Source: Cacajao melanocephalus
Lineage: Eukaryota; Chordata; Mammalia; Primates; Pitheciidae
DNA length: 64,000 bases
Assembly: GCA_963573385.1 (NCBI GenBank)
Contig: CAUYLG010005051.1
Span: 1 to 64,000, forward strand
Reading direction: 5' to 3'
The first letter of the stretch is position 1; the number at the start of each line of letters is the position of its first letter. Positions 58,278 through 64,000 of the stretch are shown here, piece by piece. The notes under the pieces were generated by a model. That model was not told where the DNA came from and did not search any database. It was given only the letters and a program-made list of their open reading frames with translations. A program made the position numbers and the translations under genes.

Positions 58278-60503
58278 GTAATCAGGCAGACGGAATGGAG
58301 GGCTGTGATGGAGAAGGCCCCAGACTAAGTATATCCACACGAACTCCTACTCTTAATTCCATTTCAGACACTGAGATAATTTGGACTAATCTAATACTAA
58401 TAATTCCTGCATTATATATAGCACATTATTATTTAAACTGGTGAATTCCCATATATTATCATATTTAACCTTCACACGATGTTTATAGATGGCCTTAATA
58501 TACATGTATTTATAAATACAGTTTATCTTCATTTTTCATAGACTATTTGCAGATTCTATATTTGTGATTCTACTTACTATAATTTATTTGTAACTTAAAA
58601 TCAATATTCACGGTGCCTTTGTGGTCGTTTGTGGACAAGGGCAAGTACAGGATGGCAAAATACTGAAGTTGCCCAATGCATACATTTTCAGCTGAGGTTG
58701 AACAAAGAGGCACTCTCGTTTCTTGTTTCAGCTCTTATGCTATAAATGAGTGACCCTTTTGGTGTCATGGGTTTCCCATTTTTGTGGTTTTTGCGTGTGT
58801 TTGATTTTGCTGTTTAAAATAGCCCCCAAGCATAGTCCTGAAATACTGTCTAGTGTTCCCAAGTGCCAAAATGCTGTGATGTGCCTTCCAGAGAAAATAT
58901 GTATGTTAGATAAACTTCATTCAGGAATTACAGTGCTGATTCCATGAGTTCAATGTAATGAGTCAATAATACATCAAATTAATTAATTGATCAAATTAAT
59001 AGGGTATCTCTAAACAAAAACACACATGAAAGAAAGTTATATATTGACCAATTGAGAAAAATGTTATGGTTGGAAGCTCATAAGAACCTAATGCTGTATT
59101 TCCCCCAGGAGCAATGGTTCGGTATTTGCTAATTTGCTGTTTGTGGAAACTTTATAGAACAAAACTACATGAATAATAAGAATAAACTGTATATATATAC
59201 ATATATATATACACACATACATACATATGGATATATAAATAAATAACCCATTTTATCAACATTTTTACAAATATTCAATTACTATAGATCACAAATGTTT
59301 AAAGCCAGAAATAACTTTGTAAATTTCATTTAAGCTTTTCATGTTATAGATGAAGAAACTAAAACCCAGATCAAGGAATTTGGATAAGATAATACTTAGT
59401 TACAGAGCAGAAAGCTGTTACTCAGGTGTTCAGACTTACAGGCCTATACCAAGCTGCCTTTAGATTCCTAGAAATGTAAAGAAATTAAATGTTATTGTTT
59501 TTCTCCATTTTTGTTTTGTTTTCCATATTTCTTTAATTCTCATAATTAGCCTATGAGGGCAGATACCGAGAAACAGACAGCGTAGGATTCAGGTTTTCTG
59601 AACCTAGTCATTATGTTATCTCTAAAACTGCAGAAACCGGTAACTGTGGACCTTTCAGAAAATGAGTAAAGCACATATTATAACGTCAGTCATATACAAA
59701 AGACTAAACCTTGCCTTTTCCTTTTCCACACAGACAACACTGTGGTGAAATTTAGGGATCCAGCATAAACCAAAAGCTTTATTTGCATCAGCATAGAAAT
59801 AGTAATTTGCATTAAAATGTACAGGAGTACAGAAATATAAAAGTAAATGTGTAAAGAATCATAGCTTTATCAGTGTACATTCATATCCTGGGCAAGCCTT
59901 TCTCAAATTGATCCCAAGCATTACCAGTAAAGAGCATAGTGCACCTTTTGCTATGAAATTTCTATAGCTAGTGCTAAACGCAATAGATTCCAACATGACA
60001 GGTCAAGCACCTGTGGGACAAATGGAAAAGATTGTACTAGGAAAGGGATAACTTTCTTCCTGAGCTTCTCCCACGAGCTTATGCAAGAGGAAAATTCTAC
60101 TTTCTACAGTAATTTTATAGAGTATTCGTTAATACTTTTTTATTAAAAATAAATATTTAAAATTTTATCTCTACAAAACAAGTAAATATTTAAAAAGCAA
60201 GAACAGAGTTCTGAGCACTGGGTCTAATTCAGAGTATAGGGACCAACAGGAAGGGAATTTTTTGGCAGAGACAAAAAAATGCAATTCAGACTAACACCGT
60301 GAGTCAAATGCAACAGCTCCGTCTCTAGCACACCAGAAACTTAGTCAAACGATAGGCAGAAGCAAAGCAGACATGATTCCTGGATTCACTTAATTAGACA
60401 GTCTGTCTTGGTGGTGATCTTTGCCATTGCCTGCGAATCAAAATCCAATCCAGTGTTTTCAATTATAATTTCAACACCAGTTCTTTGTAATTGCTCCTTC
60501 CAG
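58278..60503 (+). other. CNGB3: CNGB3 intron 17
   Basis: A 2226-bp intron from gtaatc to the acceptor ttgctccttccag. It contains a MIR-like fragment in antisense (about 59320-59465), a TA/CA-rich microsatellite near 59190-59240, and otherwise unrecognised AT-rich sequence. Confidence 0.93.
59320..59465 (-). mobile_element. MIR-like fragment, antisense
   Basis: atgttatagatgaagaaact and gttactcaggtgttcagact fit antisense MIR. Confidence 0.6.
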
Positions 60504-60860
60504 GAAAAAGAAAATTCTGAAGGAGGAGAGGAAAAAGAAAATGAAGAGAAACAAAAAGAAAATGAAGATAAAAGAAAAGAAAATGAAGATAAACAGAAAG
60601 AAAATGAAGATAAAGGAAAAGAAAATGAAGATAAACAAAAAGAAAATGAAGATAAAGGAAGAGAGCCAGCAGAGAAGCCACCAGACAGGCCTGAATATAC
60701 AGCAAGTCCTGTTGCAGTGGAGAAAGAGCCCCAGTCAGTTAGAAGGACGGTTCTACCCAGAGGAACTTCCCGTCAATCACTCATCATCAGCATGGCTCCT
60801 TCTGCTGAGGGCGGAGAAGAGGTTCTTACTATTGAAGTCAAAGAAAAGGCTACACAATAA
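60504..60860 (+). CDS. CNGB3: CNGB3 exon 18: Lys/Glu repeat and C-terminus
   Basis: The last coding exon holds 118 codons plus TAA. It begins [11 protein letters not shown], then has six heptads of the type [14 protein letters not shown] or KENEDKG (60534-60659). A proline-rich linker follows ([18 protein letters not shown]), and the conserved end includes [16 protein letters not shown] and [12 protein letters not shown]. The heptad block is highly charged, probably disordered or helical, and lies in the cytoplasm. From memory the human exon has 108 codons, so this one is about ten codons longer, mostly in the repeat. Retention of the C-terminal motif and an open frame indicate a functional gene. 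The stop codon overlaps an AATAAA hexamer. Confidence 0.96.
   Translation, partial: EKENSEGGEEKENEEKQKENEDKRKENEDKQKENEDKGKENEDKQKENEDKGREPAEKPPDRPEYTASPVAVEKEPQSVRRTVLPRGTSRQSLIISMAPSAEGGEEVLTIEVKEKATQ
60534..60659 (+). repeat. 21-bp coding minisatellite in CNGB3 exon 18
   Basis: There are six tandem 21-bp units, each encoding a heptad K-E-N-E-(D/E)-K-(Q/R/G). The units begin AAAGAAAATGAAGA and differ mainly in the last codon (CAA, AGA, CAG, GGA, CAA, GGA). The first unit has EEK in place of EDK. The Q/G alternation of the last four units (Q, G, Q, G) suggests duplication of a 42-bp pair. The array stays in frame. Confidence 0.95.
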
Positions 60861-62443
60861 ATGTTTTATTATCTTTAGATGTGATATAGCTAGCTCCCAA
60901 AGAGATTGTACCTAGGATTGTAACTTCAATTAATGAGAGGAAACGACCTTGCTGGGACCCTTGAGAAACCAGGAATAAATCCCTAGCTTAGTTTCTAGGA
61001 CTTATCTGAGAGTGTGATTTCATGCAGTGGTAATAAGAAGATTATTAAAAACCATCCCTATTCTCCATTGTCATTAACTTTATGCAATTGCTACATCTTC
61101 TAATTGTATATAGTAAGTTTTCTTTTCCTTTGATTCTTTCCTGAGATTTTTCTTCCTTCCACTTTTGCTAGCTTGCTCTTGCCTGTGATGTGATTCACTA
61201 ACCTTTTCTCTTAATTTTTATCGTGTTTAATTTCTTGTATGGCACTGTTAAGCCTGGCTAATTGTTCTAGGTTTATGGATTTCACCTCTTACATGTAAGG
61301 GGTATGAGATTTTAATGCAATAGGTCAAAAATCAGATGATTTTCATTCAAATGAGGATGATGAGTCACTATAATATCAAAAAATCCCCAGCAGCTGGACT
61401 GAAGGGAAGCAGAGATCATGAAGCCTTCTGAATGAGAAGTCTGATTTTTAGAACAGTCCTCTGAAGAGCAATGTTGGTTGGCAGAACTAGCAAACTGGCA
61501 AAATCACATTGCAGAAACATATTGGAAATATTGTACCCTTTGCTAAAGAAATAAACTTCAATATTTTCTCTTCTAACCAACTTAAAAGACATCAATCTAC
61601 CAAACTCATCTGGCTCACAGGACTTGGACTGAAGGATATCAGCTAAAGTGACACTTATCAGAATCTTCCTCAAGCACTTGCTGGAAAAGATATCAGATTG
61701 GAACTTCTTGTTTAAAATTAAGGTTTAGTTAAAAAAAAAAAGAAAACGTGATGAGGTTAGGAAGGGCAGACTGTACATGTCAGATTGACATAGCCCCATA
61801 ATTTGTGGAACCTACATGTATAGCTGTTTACAAAATCTCCAAGTTAATTAAGTGCACTTTAGGAAGTTGTCCTCATGAATTAGCTAGTATTAGCATAATT
61901 ACCAAAGTTACATGCTGTGAAGAGGCTACAAAGGCCAGGCTGATGTCAGAAGTAATAATACATAGAGAATTCCATTCTAATACATGCCATTAGTGTATAA
62001 CATCGAGTTCTGTATAATGAGGCTATTTCCAAGTCCCTGAAGATGGTCATTGTAACAGCACTTTGCTGAGAGGGTTTTAACAAATTATATTAGCTGAAAA
62101 GCCTACAACATAGATGCATTTAGCAAACCATATACAAATCAATCACTATAACAAATTGTATCATCTGATAGAGTCACCATTTGTGAATGTAGTGCTTGAG
62201 TATCACAAAATATAACAAGTTTTACAAAAGGATAGTTGGTTTTTTCAGGATTTAAGGGAATACGGACAAATTGTTAAATAGCATTTATTTGATAAATGGG
62301 AGTTTGTATGCAGAAAGAGTGAATGTGTTTGAAAAGAGTGATTTAAAAACCCAGAAAGAAAAGGTAGAATAGGGCTGAAGAGTCTGATAATAGGAAAAGA
62401 AAAGGACAAAAGTCTTCAACTTGTGAACAGCATGCTCTCCTCT
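60861..62443 (+). other. CNGB3: CNGB3 3' untranslated region and downstream flank
   Basis: Sequence follows the stop codon without any long sense reading frame. AATAAA hexamers occur at 60856-60861 (overlapping the stop), 60974-60979 and 61550-61555, and another at 62958-62963 inside the following LTR. I cannot tell which is used. The human 3' UTR is long, nearly 2 kb as I remember, which would favour the distal signals. No repeat was confidently recognised between 60861 and 62443. Confidence 0.6.
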
Positions 62444-63111
62444 TGAGGAAATGTGCTCTCTTTCCAGGTCCACAAGGGGGCGTAGTTTTAAGGGCAAGAA
62501 CTTCCCAGTGCTATGCCCACCTCCCATCTCTCTCCATCCGGGAGATTTAACGGTCTGTTTTAATTCTCGTGGGCACGGGAAGAATCAAAAAGTCAGTCAC
62601 TCCAGTGGAAGTTCTAAGGAACTTCTTTCATTGGCCAGAGGTCTTGGAGAAGGTGGGGGTTCCTCCCAGGTTAAAAGTCCCCTTCTTCCACACCCCTTCG
62701 GACTCCATGTTTGGATCCCCTTCCACGAACACTCTCTAGTGGAAGCCTGTCTTCCCCTGCTAAGCTCCATCTCTGTCTCTCAATTCCCTTCCGCCCAGTG
62801 AGGAAGCTGTCTTTCCTCTCGTGAATTCCATCTTTCTGTATTCTCTCACTCAGTGTGAGAGGAGTTTTCCTTTTCTGGATTTCCCCTCTGGAGTCCCTTT
62901 CTGCACTCTTCGTAGAAGTTTTCTCTCTTCTCCTTTTTTTCCCTCTTTCTCTACCTAAATAAATTTACTTTCTGCAAAAACTCTGTTTGGAGTCCGGTAT
63001 TTACTTTGCAAGTGCACCTGGTCCCCTCTTTCATTCTTGAAAGAGCAGGAGACCAAGAATCTTGGAGAAACATCCTTTCAGGGGAGCTGAGGGCTCCCCT
63101 GAACCCCAACA
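62444..63111 (+). mobile_element. Solo ERV1-like LTR, sense, after CNGB3
   Basis: It starts TGAGGAAATGTGCTCTC, contains caggtccacaagggggcgta, tcactccagtggaagttcta and a poly(A) signal (AATAAA, 62958-62963) followed by ctgcaaaaactctgtttgg, and ends cccaaca. The same blocks occur in the antisense LTR at 18493-19065. I could not find a clean target duplication. No viral genes are attached. Confidence 0.75.
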
Positions 63112-63504
63112 CCTTTACACCCTGTAATTAATTCAAATGATATTAGAATATAACACCATTGCAATTTATGCTTTTCCCCTGGCACTCATTTTCCCTCCCA
63201 AGCTATCCTGTTTCAGATAATATCAATTTATTTCCAATCCATCAGACTAACATCTAAGAAAATTCAAGAACTCTTCTATTTATATAATGCCACCAAATTC
63301 TTTTTCTTTTATAATCTTTCTAATTATCCTTTCTTTTTCAGTCCCAGTGCTAACACCCAGTGCATATTTTCTGTTCAATGCAAATAAACATTCACTTTTT
63401 ACCTATAGCCTGCTCTGGTCACTGGTCTGCCCTCTTAGTCCATTTGCTCTTGGAAAATCAGATGTTTCTAAAACCCTACTTTGACCATGTTACTTCCCTG
63501 CACA
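63112..63504. other. Downstream flank without recognised features
   Basis: No exon or confident repeat. Confidence 0.5.
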
Positions 63505-64000
63505 GGGGCTGTATTAGAGTTCTACAGAGGGAAAACAAAATAGGAGATATATATCTACCTCAGGCCATCGGGTTCACACAACTTAGGCCACTGGTTCTTC
63601 TGGTTCTCAGGCCTTCAGACTCAGATTAAAATTATACAACTGGCTTTCTAGGGACTCCAGTTTGTAGATGGTAGATCATGAGACTTCTCTTCCTTCATAG
63701 TTTCATGAGCCAATTCCTTAAAATAAGTATATTTACATATATAAATATATATTTACATATCTATCATATTACAAATATGTGAGATTTATTATATATTTTA
63801 ATATTATATATCATACAGAGATATTCATCATGGTTTTCATTTATTTATAATATATACATAAAAGATTCATTATTAGGAATGGGCTCACACAATTGTAAAA
63901 GCTGAGATGTTCCATGATCTGCAGTCTGTAAGCTGGAGATCCAAGAGAGCTGGTGGTGTAGCTCTAGTCTGAATCCAAAGGACTGAGAACTAGCAGAGCT
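63505..64000. mobile_element. Interspersed repeat of uncertain family
   Basis: gagttctacagagggaaaac, ataggagatatatatctacc and gatctgcagtctgtaagctg resemble a common mammalian MER-type repeat. An AT-rich block lies at 63728-63870. It continues beyond the window. Confidence 0.45.

Noticed and set aside
60463..60705. Antisense frame rich in Leu/Phe/Tyr opposite exon 18
   Set aside because: It is the mirror of the Lys/Glu minisatellite; the repetitive hydrophobic look is forced by the sense codons.

Overview
This is a stretch of simian primate nuclear DNA. It carries dimeric Alu elements, L1PA-type and older L1s, MIR and L2 fossils, MaLR and ERV1 long terminal repeats, and the 3' part of one recognisable gene. 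The gene is CNGB3, the beta subunit of the cone photoreceptor cyclic nucleotide-gated channel, read on the + strand. Compared with human CNGB3 as I remember it, the protein shows several substitutions and a longer Lys/Glu repeat. This suggests a non-human simian, but the genus cannot be fixed from the sequence alone.

Layout. Positions 1-33057 belong to the intron before the first visible exon (intron 13 in human numbering). They are full of repeats: a broken L1PA-like LINE (1-2160), a Tigger-like DNA transposon, MIR and L2 fragments, Alu pieces, three further L1 fragments, an ERV1-like LTR in antisense (18493-19065), a second solo LTR (20146-20692), Charlie-like DNA elements, and a MaLR LTR split by an Alu (27618-28261). 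The five last coding exons follow with consensus splice sites: exon 14 (33058-33141), 15 (39692-39810), 16 (57717-57863), 17 (58103-58277) and 18 (60504-60860, with the stop). Reading phase is continuous across all four junctions. Together they encode the cyclic nucleotide-binding domain and the C-terminal tail. Intron 15 (17.9 kb) hosts a processed, disabled copy of MIOX (about 48251-49382), an L1PA insertion and several Alus. Downstream of the stop lie the 3' UTR, then an ERV1-like LTR in sense orientation (62444-63111) related to the antisense copy at 18.5 kb.

The most unusual structure is a 201-bp, nearly perfect inverted repeat (32542-32742 and 33666-33866, three differences). Its arms flank CNGB3 exon 14 across a 923-bp spacer. 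The second arm interrupts what looks like an ancient interspersed repeat, so it is probably a recent inverted copy of the first. In the pre-mRNA the arms could pair and put exon 14 in a loop. Other points worth a look are a 21-bp coding minisatellite in exon 18, the MIOX retrocopy, and the sense LTR that could supply a poly(A) signal to CNGB3.

I found no other intact gene, no RNA gene and no CRISPR array. I also found no novel multi-gene system; the long ORFs outside the exons are fragments of L1, of the MIOX retrocopy, or chance frames in repeats.
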